51,117 bases of DNA from a virus, in the IMG/VR virus record IMGVR_UViG_3300031974_002532, positions 1-51,117 of that record; one strand, written 5' to 3'. This document shows positions 9,582 through 16,830 of the stretch, piece after piece; position 1 is the stretch's first letter, and each line of letters starts with the position of its first letter. The notes below the pieces were generated by a model. It did no database searches. It saw nothing but the letters and a program-made list of their open reading frames with translations, and was not told the DNA's origin. Made by a program: the position numbers and the translations under genes.

Positions 9582-9660
9582 GCTAGTGGATTTCATTTTT
9601 GCTATACATTAGACTATTACTTGTAACAGTAGCTGCAGAAACTTAGAAAAGTTCCCGTGG

Positions 9661-9689
9661 TTTACTTTACGTTGATGATAGCATAATAT
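9661..9689 (+). promoter_or_regulatory. Candidate promoter upstream of the major capsid gene
   Basis: TTTACT at 9661-9666, a 17-nt spacer and TAATAT at 9684-9689, each 4 of 6 to consensus. It sits in the 185-nt gap between the maturation gene and the capsid gene, the longest coding-free gap in the head module and a plausible place for a separate strong promoter. The rest of the gap (9582-9766) shows only the AAGGAG ribosome site at 9755-9760. Confidence 0.3.
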
Positions 9690-9766
9690 TTGACCGGTGT
9701 TACCACATTGTGTTGGGTCGCCTGTCATTAGACAGTAAACATGTTAAATACCTTAAGGAGATAAAC

Positions 9767-11056
9767 ATGAGTTTTGATGAGAGTCGGCTCAACGAGGTCA
9801 AGACTGCTCTGTCAGCTAAGATGGCTGAGCAGCAGGAGATCGTTGATTCGATGCAGGTGGAAGGCACCACTGTTATCGCTGATGCGGAAAAGAAGGCTGC
9901 TTTCCAGTCAAACATGGCTGAGATTAACGAGATGAAGGGCCTCATTGAGGGCATGACTTCACTTCGTGACGTTTCGGCTTGGTCCTCAGAGGCCGAATAC
10001 AAGTCAGTTGCTGCTGAGGTAGCTGCTGGTGTTGAGCGCGAGGTTGCTGCTCAGAGCAAGTCAGTTGGTGAGGCTTTCCTTGCTTCTGACGAGTTTAAGT
10101 CACTTCAGGGCGGCAAGGCTGGCGTAAACATGGTTGCGCCTTTCCAGGCTAAGTCACTTTCCCAGAAGGACCTTTACTCAGGGCTGCCCACGGGCGATCC
10201 TGCTGCGTTTGGTGCGGTTGAGCGTGACGGCATTGTCCCGATTGCTCAGCGTCGTAGCCGTGTCCGTGACCTGTTCCCGGCACGTACTACTAACGCTGCC
10301 GTAGTTGAGTACTTCCGCCAGACTGGCTTCACGAACAACGCTTCAGTTGTTCCGGAGTACTCCAGCGGTAACTTTGGTGCGAAGCCTCAGTCAACGATGA
10401 CCTTCGTTGGTGAGCAGGCTCCGGTCCGTACCATCGCTCACTGGGAAGCTGCCCACCGTAACGTTCTTGCCGATGAGCCGCAGCTGCGTTCAATCATCGA
10501 CAACGAGCTTCTTTACGGTCTTCGTCTTCACGAGGACGAGCAGATCCTGAACGGTGCCGGTACTGGTGAGGACCTTACTGGTGTCCTCAACACCTCAGGC
10601 ATTCAGACCTACTCATGGTCATCAGGTGAAACCACCCCTGTTGCTGACACCAAGGCCGATGCTCTCCGTCGTGCGGCTACTCTGGCATACCTTGCCTACT
10701 ACGAGCCGACCGGCATCATCGTCCACCCGTCAGATTGGGAAGACATCGAGCTGACCAAGAACTCGCAGGGCACCTACCTGCTTGCTATGTCAGTTGCCGG
10801 TGGCGCTGAGTCACGTGTCTGGCGTATCCCCGTCATCGACACTCCTGCTATTGCTTCAGGCACAGCGCTTGTCGGTGCTTTCGGTACTGGCGCTCAGCTT
10901 TACGACCGTGAGGCTGCTACGATCCGTATTTCGGAGCAGCATTCAGACTTCTTCGTCCGCAACGCCATCGTGGTGCTTGCTGAAGAGCGTCTGGCTCTCG
11001 CTGTCAAGCGTCCGGAGTCGTTCGTCAAGGTCACCTTCGACGCCGCTCCGAGCTGA
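9767..11056 (+). CDS. Major capsid protein, HK97 fold
   Basis: A 429-residue protein of the HK97-type phage capsid family. The ATG at 9767 follows AAGGAG at 9755-9760; upstream in-frame starts would run through the ribosome site. The first about 110 residues are helical and charged, as expected for the delta or scaffolding region. The fold follows, with a spine-helix and P-domain pattern (RSRVRDLFPA, then DNELLYGLRLHEDEQILNGAG, split here as DNELLYGLRL and HEDEQILNGAG) and a C-terminal RPESFVKVTF. No cysteine is present. Codons are visibly richer in C-ending and TCA forms than in the giant genes, consistent with very high expression. It has its own ribosome site and is followed by a very strong terminator. 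Confidence 0.95.
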   Translation: MSFDESRLNEVKTALSAKMAEQQEIVDSMQVEGTTVIADAEKKAAFQSNMAEINEMKGLIEGMTSLRDVSAWSSEAEYKSVAAEVAAGVEREVAAQSKSVGEAFLASDEFKSLQGGKAGVNMVAPFQAKSLSQKDLYSGLPTGDPAAFGAVERDGIVPIAQRRSRVRDLFPARTTNAAVVEYFRQTGFTNNASVVPEYSSGNFGAKPQSTMTFVGEQAPVRTIAHWEAAHRNVLADEPQLRSIIDNELLYGLRLHEDEQILNGAGTGEDLTGVLNTSGIQTYSWSSGETTPVADTKADALRRAATLAYLAYYEPTGIIVHPSDWEDIELTKNSQGTYLLAMSVAGGAESRVWRIPVIDTPAIASGTALVGAFGTGAQLYDREAATIRISEQHSDFFVRNAIVVLAEERLALAVKRPESFVKVTFDAAPS

Positions 11057-11090
11057 TCCTAGTCCCTTCGGGGTAGTTGGATAAGTTGAG

Positions 11091-11122
11091 AACCCCCGGT
11101 CCTTTGGGCCGGGGGTTTTCTT
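11091..11122 (+). terminator. Intrinsic terminator after the major capsid gene
   Basis: A 12-bp stem (AACCCCCGGTCC with GGGCCGGGGGTT, one T-G wobble) closes a TTT loop and is followed by TTTTCTT. It begins 35 nt after the capsid stop codon and would end the capsid transcript cleanly. Confidence 0.9.
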
Positions 11123-11125
11123 ATT

Positions 11126-11154
11126 GGCCTCTCGGCTTCGGTCGGGGGGCCTTT
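11126..11154 (+). terminator. Second hairpin with UUCG tetraloop, backup terminator
   Basis: An 11-bp stem (11126-11136 with 11141-11151) closed by a C(TTCG)G tetraloop and followed by a short T run. It stands 3 nt after the first terminator, so the two form a tandem pair. The -10 element of the next gene begins 3 nt downstream of its T run. Confidence 0.7.
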
Positions 11155-11156
11155 GC

Positions 11157-11162
11157 TATAAT
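11157..11162 (+). promoter_or_regulatory. -10 element of a leaderless promoter
   Basis: A perfect TATAAT ends exactly 6 nt before the ATG at 11169, placing the expected transcription start at or within 1 nt of the start codon. No good -35 is seen; that position falls in the UUCG hairpin. Confidence 0.6.
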
Positions 11163-11168
11163 AAGGCC

Positions 11169-11903
11169 ATGCCTATATTCGATGACGACGACATTCCGTT
11201 TCCTGTGTGGACGCAGCATGACGTTGATTTGTTGGAGGCAATTGATCCGTTTCTTCTGTACGGGTTGACGAATGTTGTCGAATATCTTGTGACCCGCAAT
11301 GGCATGGTCGATAACGAAAAGTTTGATCTGCTGTTGTTGATGCATGCTGTGGCGAATAAAGATTCCAGAGAAGACATGTATTCGTTGGATGAAACCGAAG
11401 CCGTTATTGGTGTTGCTAGCGAGTTTTGTTTAGTTGATTGTTTGTATGATCGTCAGTCTCTTGAAGCGTTAGAGTTGCAGGATAACGGGGTGTTGTTTCT
11501 TGCTTTGAACGAGTCGAATGGTGCTGCTTTGGACGCCGCCGTCTGCTTGTCAGGGAGATCTTCCTCCATGTTTAGATACGACGCTGTTCGGCCTTCGTTG
11601 GCGTTGTTTGGTGAGTGGGAAACTATTTCTGGAGAGATATTGAAAGCCTTGTTGACTATGGGGCAGACATCCACTAAGATAGGTTTCCTAGTCGAATACT
11701 TGAAGGCTAGTAAGAATATCCCTCTAGACGATTTGTTACTGATTGGAATTTTGTTAAAGCTTGCAGAAGTTGGTTTGTTTAACATCTATTTAGATAGCGA
11801 ATCAGATGGAGTTCTTTCCATAAACACTCAAGCAGCGGGCATCTTCTTGTTGTTCTCCAACAGAGAAGAGTTAGCTAGGCGGCTAGCTGAGCTGACAGAA
11901 TAA
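11169..11903 (+). CDS. Hypothetical protein, first gene of the accessory cassette
   Basis: A 244-residue acidic, helical protein, starting MPIFDDDDIPFP. The ATG at 11169 is chosen because TATAAT stands 6 nt upstream; a longer in-frame form from TTG 11124 would start inside the terminator. Helices rich in Leu and Glu, and segments such as LLLIGILLKLAEVGLFNIYL, suggest an all-alpha soluble protein, possibly with a winged-helix-like C terminus. No family is recognised. It opens the cassette between the capsid gene and the connector genes and has its own promoter, so it is probably expressed independently of the structural operon. Confidence 0.7.
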   Translation: MPIFDDDDIPFPVWTQHDVDLLEAIDPFLLYGLTNVVEYLVTRNGMVDNEKFDLLLLMHAVANKDSREDMYSLDETEAVIGVASEFCLVDCLYDRQSLEALELQDNGVLFLALNESNGAALDAAVCLSGRSSSMFRYDAVRPSLALFGEWETISGEILKALLTMGQTSTKIGFLVEYLKASKNIPLDDLLLIGILLKLAEVGLFNIYLDSESDGVLSINTQAAGIFLLFSNREELARRLAELTE

Positions 11904-11973
11904 TCTGTAGCAAATAGGTTTGATTTCTTCCAATCTCGTGATAACTTGACGCCGGAAGCTACTTCAGCCCCCC

Positions 11974-11979
11974 TAGAAT
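11974..11979 (+). promoter_or_regulatory. Candidate -10 element for the ribonucleotide reductase gene
   Basis: TAGAAT at 11974-11979 lies 51 nt before the GTG start. TTGACG at 11946 is present, but the 22-nt spacer is too long for a standard promoter, so only the -10 is claimed. AAGGAG precedes the start codon. The 127-nt gap (11904-12030) holds nothing else obvious. Confidence 0.35.
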
Positions 11980-12030
11980 ACTAAAACCACCTCTTTTCAG
12001 AACATCACTACACCACAAGGAGAACGTACT

Positions 12031-13980
12031 GTGGACCCCTTTTTTATTTCCGACGACCATGCCGCCTCATACGCCGACAAGATGCCTCCGTGGGGGTTTA
12101 ACGGATTAGGCTATATTGTTTACAAGCGAACCTATGCCCGTCCTATTTTTGAGGGCGACACAATTGTTCGCACTGAGGAATGGCACGAAACGATTCAGCG
12201 TGTCGTTAACGGCGCCCAGGAGATTGGGGCGCAGTTGTCGGAAGATGAGGCTGTCCGTCTCTACGACTACCTGTTCAACTTGAAGGCTTCCGTTGCTGGC
12301 CGAATGCTTTGGCAGATGGGTACCCCGAACAACAAGCGTTTGGGTGGCGACAGTCTGGTCAACTGCTGGTTTGTTGATGTTCAGAAGCCCACGGATTTCT
12401 CTTGGGCCGTAGAGCGGCTGATGCTTGGCGGAGGCGTCGGCTTCTCTTGCGATAAGCCTGAGCGTTTGGGCGTTGTCCGTTCAGCTTGGGTTGAGCATCA
12501 TGACGCTGACGATTCTGATTTCATCGTGCCTGATACCCGTGAGGGTTGGGGCGAAGCAGTCCGGAAGGTCTTTGAGTGCTACTTGGGCGACGACGACAAT
12601 CCTCGTAAGATGACGTACGCTACTCACCTGATCCGTAAGGCCGGTGTGCCGATTAAGACGTTTGGTGGCACTGCTTCAGGTCCCGAGATTCTCGTTTCAG
12701 GTATTGAGAAGATTTGTGCTGTCCTTGACGGCGCTGTCGGTCGCACGATGACTTCAGTTGAGGTTCTTGACTGCATGAACATCATCGGCTCTATCGTTGT
12801 TGCCGGTAACGTTCGCCGCAGCGCTGAAATTGCTGTTGGCCGTCTTGACGATGAAGATTACCTGATGGCGAAGCGTTGGGACCTTGGCGATATTCCGATC
12901 GAGCGAGCCATGTCAAACAACACTGTTTTCGTTTCTCCGGAACAGATGAAGGACATGCCAGAGCTTATCTGGGAAGGCTACAAGGGCAACGGTGAACCGT
13001 ACGGGTTCTTCAACCTCGAAGCTTCACGCCAGTTTGGCCGTATGGGCGAAGAGCGTCCCGATCCGTCGATTGTGGGCGTTAACCCTTGTGCTGAAATCCC
13101 GTTGGCTAACCGTGAGTCGTGCAACTTGTCTGAGATTTTCTTGCCGATGATTGATTCTCCGGAAGAGCTTCAGGATGTGTCTCAGTTGCTGTACAAGGTG
13201 CAGAAGGCGACAGCAGCGTTGCCTTACCTTGATCCTGCGTCAGACAAGATCACGTCAACCAATATGCGCCTCGGGCTGGGCATCACTGGTGTGGCTCAGG
13301 CTATGGACAAGATTGATTGGCTGGACGATACCTATGTTGCTCTTCGTGAGTTTGATGCCGAGTGGTCGGAGGAGCGTGGCTGGCCTGAGTCTGTACGTCT
13401 TACCACGATTAAGCCTTCTGGCACGCTTAGCCTTCTCCCGGGTGTGACTCCAGGGGTCCACCCCGGCTTTAGCCAGTACTTTGTGAAGCGTATGCGTATG
13501 GCTTCCACGGACATTCTGGTTAACTACTGCAAGTCGAAGGGCTTCTACGTTGAGCCTCTCCGCAACTTTGATGGTTCAGAAGATGACCGTACTGTTGTTG
13601 TTGAGTTCCCGTGTGCGTTCCCTGATGGGACGCTTGAAGCTAAGGACATGACTGCGATTGAGCAGATGGACCTTGTTCGTCGTCTTCAGAAGGTGTGGGC
13701 AGACAACGCTATTTCGGTGACTGTCTACTACAAGAGCGAAGAGCTTGACGACATTCGTGAGTACCTTGCGGAGCATTGGGGCGAGATGAAGTCTGTTTCG
13801 TTCTTGCTGCACAGCGAGCACGGCTTCGATCAGGCCCCGATGGGCGAGTTGACGAAGGAAGAGTACGAGCATGTGCTCAGCACTACGTCACAGCTTGGTG
13901 AGAAGCTGTCGGGTTCCACGATTATGTCAGACGAGGAGTTCGATGCTGAGTGTGCTACTGGTGCGTGTCCTGTGAGATAA
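12031..13980 (+). CDS. nrdJ: Adenosylcobalamin-dependent ribonucleoside-triphosphate reductase, class II
   Basis: Converts ribonucleotides to deoxyribonucleotides with a B12-generated thiyl radical. The 649-residue protein, from a GTG preceded by AAGGAG, resembles the monomeric Lactobacillus-type reductase (about 740 residues) and is somewhat short. Visible landmarks: VNCWFVDV with C112 (one redox cysteine), the catalytic NPCAE motif with C353 (thiyl radical site), C364 in ESCNLSEIF (redox partner), and a C-terminal C641-x4-C646 pair in ECATGACPV that recycles the disulphide. All four functional positions are present, so it should be active. Class II enzymes need no oxygen and no separate radical subunit, convenient for a phage but requiring host or scavenged B12. 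Its codons resemble those of the capsid gene. It sits alone in a cassette between capsid and connector genes. Confidence 0.93.
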   Translation: MDPFFISDDHAASYADKMPPWGFNGLGYIVYKRTYARPIFEGDTIVRTEEWHETIQRVVNGAQEIGAQLSEDEAVRLYDYLFNLKASVAGRMLWQMGTPNNKRLGGDSLVNCWFVDVQKPTDFSWAVERLMLGGGVGFSCDKPERLGVVRSAWVEHHDADDSDFIVPDTREGWGEAVRKVFECYLGDDDNPRKMTYATHLIRKAGVPIKTFGGTASGPEILVSGIEKICAVLDGAVGRTMTSVEVLDCMNIIGSIVVAGNVRRSAEIAVGRLDDEDYLMAKRWDLGDIPIERAMSNNTVFVSPEQMKDMPELIWEGYKGNGEPYGFFNLEASRQFGRMGEERPDPSIVGVNPCAEIPLANRESCNLSEIFLPMIDSPEELQDVSQLLYKVQKATAALPYLDPASDKITSTNMRLGLGITGVAQAMDKIDWLDDTYVALREFDAEWSEERGWPESVRLTTIKPSGTLSLLPGVTPGVHPGFSQYFVKRMRMASTDILVNYCKSKGFYVEPLRNFDGSEDDRTVVVEFPCAFPDGTLEAKDMTAIEQMDLVRRLQKVWADNAISVTVYYKSEELDDIREYLAEHWGEMKSVSFLLHSEHGFDQAPMGELTKEEYEHVLSTTSQLGEKLSGSTIMSDEEFDAECATGACPVR

Positions 13981-13988
13981 CGGGATAT

Positions 13989-13994
13989 TATAAT
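13989..13994 (+). promoter_or_regulatory. -10 element upstream of a candidate small RNA
   Basis: A perfect TATAAT starts 9 nt after the nrdJ stop; no convincing -35 is seen. Transcription from it would begin near 14001, and the next gene start with a clear promoter is not until 14181, beyond a strong terminator. Confidence 0.45.
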
Positions 13995-14000
13995 ATGCAA

Positions 14001-14164
14001 AGTTGCAATCTGTCGCAATTTGGGAAGTTAAAGTATTTGTGTACCGGCAAATTTGACTAACCCCGAAGGAGGAGATTGTGATTATCGGCTAACGTGCCGG
14101 TAGCCGTAAAAGCAATCGCACGTCTAGGGCGGGGTTTGGTCAGTTTGACTGAACCCCGCTTTTT
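14001..14164 (+). ncRNA. Candidate small structured RNA between nrdJ and the next gene
   Basis: About 164 nt lie between a TATAAT and a strong intrinsic terminator without a credible gene. A perfect 8-bp inverted repeat (TACCGGCA at 14042-14049, TGCCGGTA at 14095-14102) encloses a 45-nt loop. In that loop an excellent ribosome-binding sequence, AAGGAGGAG at 14066-14074, precedes only a four-codon frame (GTG 14078 to TAA 14092). This could be a regulatory RNA, a leader peptide element, or an anti-SD-binding sponge. It matches no riboswitch class I can name. Boundaries are inferred from sequence only. Confidence 0.4.
14129..14164 (+). terminator. Intrinsic terminator overlapping the next promoter
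   Basis: GCGGGGTT (14129-14136) pairs with AACCCCGC (14152-14159), with an inner GTCA/TGAC stem, followed by five T. The -35 of the next promoter (TTGACT) lies inside its 3' half. Confidence 0.85.
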
Positions 14165-14174
14165 ACGTTATGAT
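14145..14174 (+). promoter_or_regulatory. Promoter embedded in a terminator; leaderless start
   Basis: TTGACT at 14145-14150, an 18-nt spacer and TATGAT at 14169-14174. The ATG at 14181 follows the -10 by exactly 6 nt with no ribosome site, so the mRNA should be leaderless. Confidence 0.7.
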
Positions 14175-14180
14175 ATGCAT

Positions 14181-14555
14181 ATGGCTTCTTCTTTGAGGGA
14201 TTTAAGGCTTAATGGCGTGCAGCACGAGTTGCTTCTTGTTGCTGCTTGTTGTAAGCATGGCCTAGCGGAGACTGTTCCGATAGATGACGAGAAGCGGCTT
14301 TCTTTACCGGCAGCAATTGCTGTCTTTGTTGGTTTGATGCCTGAACGCAATTTGTCTAATAATTTTGATGAACTGTTAGATAAGATACCCGCTAACAGGA
14401 GAGCTAACTTTATCAGGTGTTGGGAAGCTATTGAGATGTTTGTTGGGGAAGACATCGTGGATTGGTCTGAGCGGGTTGGTAGTGAAGAGGCGTACAAGAC
14501 TATTAAGTCTTTAGCTGGTGAGGTGGCTAACGCCAACTTGTATAGGCCACGTTAG
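14181..14555 (+). CDS. Hypothetical accessory protein
   Basis: A 124-residue, mostly helical protein starting MASSLRDLRL. The start is fixed by the promoter: -10 TATGAT ends 6 nt upstream. A longer frame opening at GTG 14094 would have to read through the terminator, and the region before 14181 encodes a low-quality peptide, so it is rejected. It contains two adjacent Cys near residue 24 and a long C-terminal amphipathic helix. No family is recognised. The next gene also has its own promoter, so this appears to be a single-gene unit, the kind often used for early host-takeover proteins; that role is only a guess. Confidence 0.65.
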   Translation: MASSLRDLRLNGVQHELLLVAACCKHGLAETVPIDDEKRLSLPAAIAVFVGLMPERNLSNNFDELLDKIPANRRANFIRCWEAIEMFVGEDIVDWSERVGSEEAYKTIKSLAGEVANANLYRPR

Positions 14556-14569
14556 TTTATGGGGTTTAC

Positions 14570-14598
14570 TTGACATGGTGGTGGTGCTTTACTAAGAT
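14570..14598 (+). promoter_or_regulatory. Strong promoter with leaderless start
   Basis: Consensus TTGACA (14570-14575), a 17-nt spacer and TAAGAT (14593-14598), then exactly 6 nt to the ATG at 14605. No ribosome-binding site lies between, so the transcript should begin at the start codon. Confidence 0.8.
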
Positions 14599-14604
14599 AC
14601 CACT

Positions 14605-14994
14605 ATGAGGCATGAACAGCGATGGCATAAGCATTACGAGGCACTATGCGCATATGAAAAACGCTATGGTGACGCTATCGTGCCGACAGATCACGTAGAG
14701 TTTTTAGACTCGGGTGAATGCATCAGTTTAGGCAATTGGGTTAGTTACATGCGGACGAGATACAAGCAGAACGCATTGGCAGCTAACCGGATTCAGTTGT
14801 TGGAAAGTCTTTCTTCTTGGACTTGGGGTCCTGTTAGGCCGGGACCGAAGTCGAAGGACTTTATTGCAGAAAGAAACAGTCAGATTTATAGCGAGTATTC
14901 TAACGGTGAGACGTTAGCTAAGATTGGTGCTCGGTATAGGTTGTCCCGTCAGCGGGTTCATCAGATAGTAAAGGAATATGAAAATGGTAAATAG
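14605..14994 (+). CDS. DNA-binding protein: helicase-associated domain plus helix-turn-helix
   Basis: A 129-residue protein with two parts. Residues about 1-75 match the helicase-associated (HA) domain pattern: W-x3-Y-x2-L near the start, a Gly-Asp and Val-Pro in the middle, then LGNWVSYMRTRYKQN and a closing Trp. Residues about 88-127 form a helix-turn-helix (ETLAKIGARYRLSRQRVHQI) resembling sigma-70 region 4 or resolvase HTH. It probably binds DNA and may act as a regulator. It is driven by the best leaderless promoter in the window. The next gene overlaps its end by 11 nt, so the two are translated together. Confidence 0.75.
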   Translation: MRHEQRWHKHYEALCAYEKRYGDAIVPTDHVEFLDSGECISLGNWVSYMRTRYKQNALAANRIQLLESLSSWTWGPVRPGPKSKDFIAERNSQIYSEYSNGETLAKIGARYRLSRQRVHQIVKEYENGK

Positions 14995-15298
14995 GCAAGG
15001 TGCGGAAGATTGGAGCCGTTTCACCGGCAAGCTTTCGACAGAGTTAGAAGAGAACGTTCAGCAGGTAGTCAAGCAGGCAGTACTTATCACGGTTTTGCAG
15101 AGTATTTTCGGTTTTGCTTTTCTTGCAGGCACAGGCGCTTTGGGCCTGATGTTTTTGAACAGCATTGCTAATTCTGCGTGGCCTAACTTGATGGCGTTCC
15201 GACCCGGCATCGGCTACACGGACGCTTTTCTAGTTTCATCTATTTTCTGGATTTTGTTTTCACTTAAGCTGAGCATGTCGAAGGGTGCAAAGTCATGA
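14984..15298 (+). CDS. Small membrane protein, two predicted transmembrane segments
   Basis: Encodes 104 residues from ATG 14984; AAAGGA at 14970-14975 is at normal distance for this start and too close to the alternative ATG at 14978. Two hydrophobic segments are visible, about residues 29-57 (VLITVLQSIFGFAFLAGTGA and onwards) and about 77-97 (DAFLVSSIFWILFSL), with a short basic tail. The size and topology would suit a holin, but no lysin gene is adjacent and other membrane roles (exclusion, anchoring) are equally possible. It overlaps the gene before it and the gene after it (4 nt), so it is part of a coupled unit. Confidence 0.6.
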   Translation: MVNRQGAEDWSRFTGKLSTELEENVQQVVKQAVLITVLQSIFGFAFLAGTGALGLMFLNSIANSAWPNLMAFRPGIGYTDAFLVSSIFWILFSLKLSMSKGAKS

Positions 15299-15765
15299 CA
15301 GTAATTGACGATTTGCTTACGTGGGAAGATCATGCGTTGACACATATTGACAGCGTGTGGAAGGCCGAGTCGGCCCAGGTCACTACGGTGGAAGACATTC
15401 GTGAGTATATTGATTCACTTATTGAGACTTATTTTGTCGGCAATAAGGAGCTGGTTGATCCTGAAGTTTGGTTTCAGCTAGCAGTAATGACCAAGCACGC
15501 TGACATTTCGCTAGACAAGGATTTTGTGTGGCAAACACTCTGCAATAAGCAGCGAGATTATGGTTCCGAGAACATTCTTAGGTTCGGGCACCGGGGTCTG
15601 ATTGTACGCCTCCACGACAAGGTTGCACGTTTGGAGAATCTGTTGGATTCTGGCCGTCTACCCGAGAACGAGGCGGTGGAAGACACTTATCTGGACATTG
15701 TTGGCTATTCCACGATTGGTTTGATGCTTTTGGATGGCAGCTTTTTGAAGCAAATGGCAGATTAG
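15295..15765 (+). CDS. DUF1599 / nucleotide-modification-associated domain protein
   Basis: A 156-residue protein. Residues about 80-150 match the DUF1599 (Nmad1-type) pattern: a KQRDYGSENI core, then FG, GLIVRLHDKVARLENLL, followed by an acidic EDTYLDIVGYSTIGL helix. The family occurs in phages and is linked by context to nucleotide metabolism or DNA modification; the biochemical role is unproven. The acidic helix resembles the metal-binding helices of MazG-like all-alpha nucleotide pyrophosphohydrolases, so nucleotide hydrolysis is plausible. The start codon overlaps the previous stop (ATGA). Lying in the same cassette as the reductase, it fits a nucleotide-pool role. Confidence 0.8.
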   Translation: MTVIDDLLTWEDHALTHIDSVWKAESAQVTTVEDIREYIDSLIETYFVGNKELVDPEVWFQLAVMTKHADISLDKDFVWQTLCNKQRDYGSENILRFGHRGLIVRLHDKVARLENLLDSGRLPENEAVEDTYLDIVGYSTIGLMLLDGSFLKQMAD

Positions 15766-15827
15766 GATTAATGCTGTTGTCGGATACGGTATCATAGTAT
15801 CAGTATTGTTTTCTGATTGGGGCTGTT

Positions 15828-16172
15828 ATGGCTGTAGTTATTGAAGGTGTCGGTAAAGTTAAACCTGACGATGCGCTGGAAGGTAAAACTGACGGCCAGC
15901 TTAAAACGATTATCCGTACACTGAAAAAGCGCAAGAAGCTGACAAAATCTCAGCAATCGGTTTTAAAAAATGCCGAAAAGATGCAAGCTGCTCGTGACAA
16001 ATTTCGTCGTGATAACAACTATCGAGGAGGAAATTTAACTACTGCTACGTTAAATGAGCTTAGATCTGGATCGAGAAAAGATGTCGCAAAATTTATTGCA
16101 AAGCTTAAACAGCGTCAGAAAGCTGCAAGAGCCGCAAAAAAAGCTCGTAAAAATGTTGGCGAACCGTTCTAG
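15828..16172 (+). CDS. Small very basic protein ahead of the connector genes
   Basis: A 114-residue, lysine- and arginine-rich protein; its C-terminal half is almost entirely basic helix with Ala (KLKQRQKAARAAKKARK). It starts 62 nt after the previous stop and 15 nt before the connector gene's ATG. It might bind nucleic acid or be a small head component. TATCAT at 15790 could be a -10 but has no convincing -35. No family is recognised. Confidence 0.6.
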   Translation: MAVVIEGVGKVKPDDALEGKTDGQLKTIIRTLKKRKKLTKSQQSVLKNAEKMQAARDKFRRDNNYRGGNLTTATLNELRSGSRKDVAKFIAKLKQRQKAARAAKKARKNVGEPF

Positions 16173-16187
16173 AGGGAGTAGGCAAAA

Positions 16188-16829
16188 ATGGCTCTTATTA
16201 CAGTCTCTGATATTACCACCTACATGGACATTACGCTCACGAACACTCAAGAAGACGCCGCCGAGTTTATCATTGAAGGTTTGCAGTCTGAGTTAGAAGC
16301 GTATTTGCGTCGCCCTGTTGAACAGACAGAGTTTACGGAAACGTATCGTGTTCCTGATGTGGGCAGGGGTGTTGTAAACCAGCAGTACTACTACAACTAC
16401 ACTACTGATCCTGCTTCCACGTTAACTTCTCCTGGCATTATCTATACGCCTATGTATACGTTGTATTTGGATAATAGTCCGGTTGTTTCGGTGTCTTCTG
16501 TTTCGATTACGCCTGCTTCTGCGTCTGCTACGGCGACGGCTCAGGTGGCGGAGCGTGATTATGTGACTCGGGATTATGGTATTGATTTGTTTAATGCGTT
16601 TGCGAATGATCGTATTGAGGTGACGTATACGGCGGGTTTGGATGGTCCGAATATTAAGGCGTTTAAGATTTTGATGTTGCGTGCGGCTACTCGTGAGATG
16701 CAGAATATGCATGATGATGTGGTTGGTTTGAAGGATTTGACGACGAGGAATGTTGCGCCTTTGGAGACTGGTTTTTCTGATAGGGAGTTGTTTACTCTTC
16801 GGAAGTATCGCCGTGTGAGGGTTGCGTGA
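16188..16829 (+). CDS. Head-tail connector (adaptor) protein, gp6-like
   Basis: A 213-residue protein with the helix-rich N terminus typical of phage head-tail connectors (TVSDITTYMDI, AAEFIIEGLQSELEAYLRRP), a variable beta insertion, then RIEVTYTAGLDGP and the C-terminal helical segment AFKILMLRAATREMQ. It is followed by tail-completion and terminator-like genes, the normal order for a neck module. A GGGAG ribosome site precedes the ATG. Codons 16443-16808, 122 in a row, all end in G or T, while the first 250 nt use C and A freely: a sharp internal switch in third-position composition. Confidence 0.8.
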   Translation: MALITVSDITTYMDITLTNTQEDAAEFIIEGLQSELEAYLRRPVEQTEFTETYRVPDVGRGVVNQQYYYNYTTDPASTLTSPGIIYTPMYTLYLDNSPVVSVSSVSITPASASATATAQVAERDYVTRDYGIDLFNAFANDRIEVTYTAGLDGPNIKAFKILMLRAATREMQNMHDDVVGLKDLTTRNVAPLETGFSDRELFTLRKYRRVRVA

Positions 16830-16830
16830 T

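Noticed and set aside
11946-11979. Complete -35/-10 promoter for nrdJ
   Set aside because: TTGACG and TAGAAT are 22 nt apart, too far for a standard sigma-70 promoter; only the -10 is retained.
14001-14164. Known riboswitch (cobalamin or other) near the B12-dependent reductase
   Set aside because: It lies downstream of nrdJ, and I cannot match the B12-box or any other riboswitch core; it is kept only as an unclassified RNA candidate.
14094-14180. Upstream extension of the gene at 14181, from a GTG
   Set aside because: It would be translated through the intrinsic terminator and lacks a ribosome site; the promoter places the start at 14181.
14984-15298. Firm holin call for the small membrane protein
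   Set aside because: Two membrane segments and small size are not enough, and it is not next to a lysin gene.
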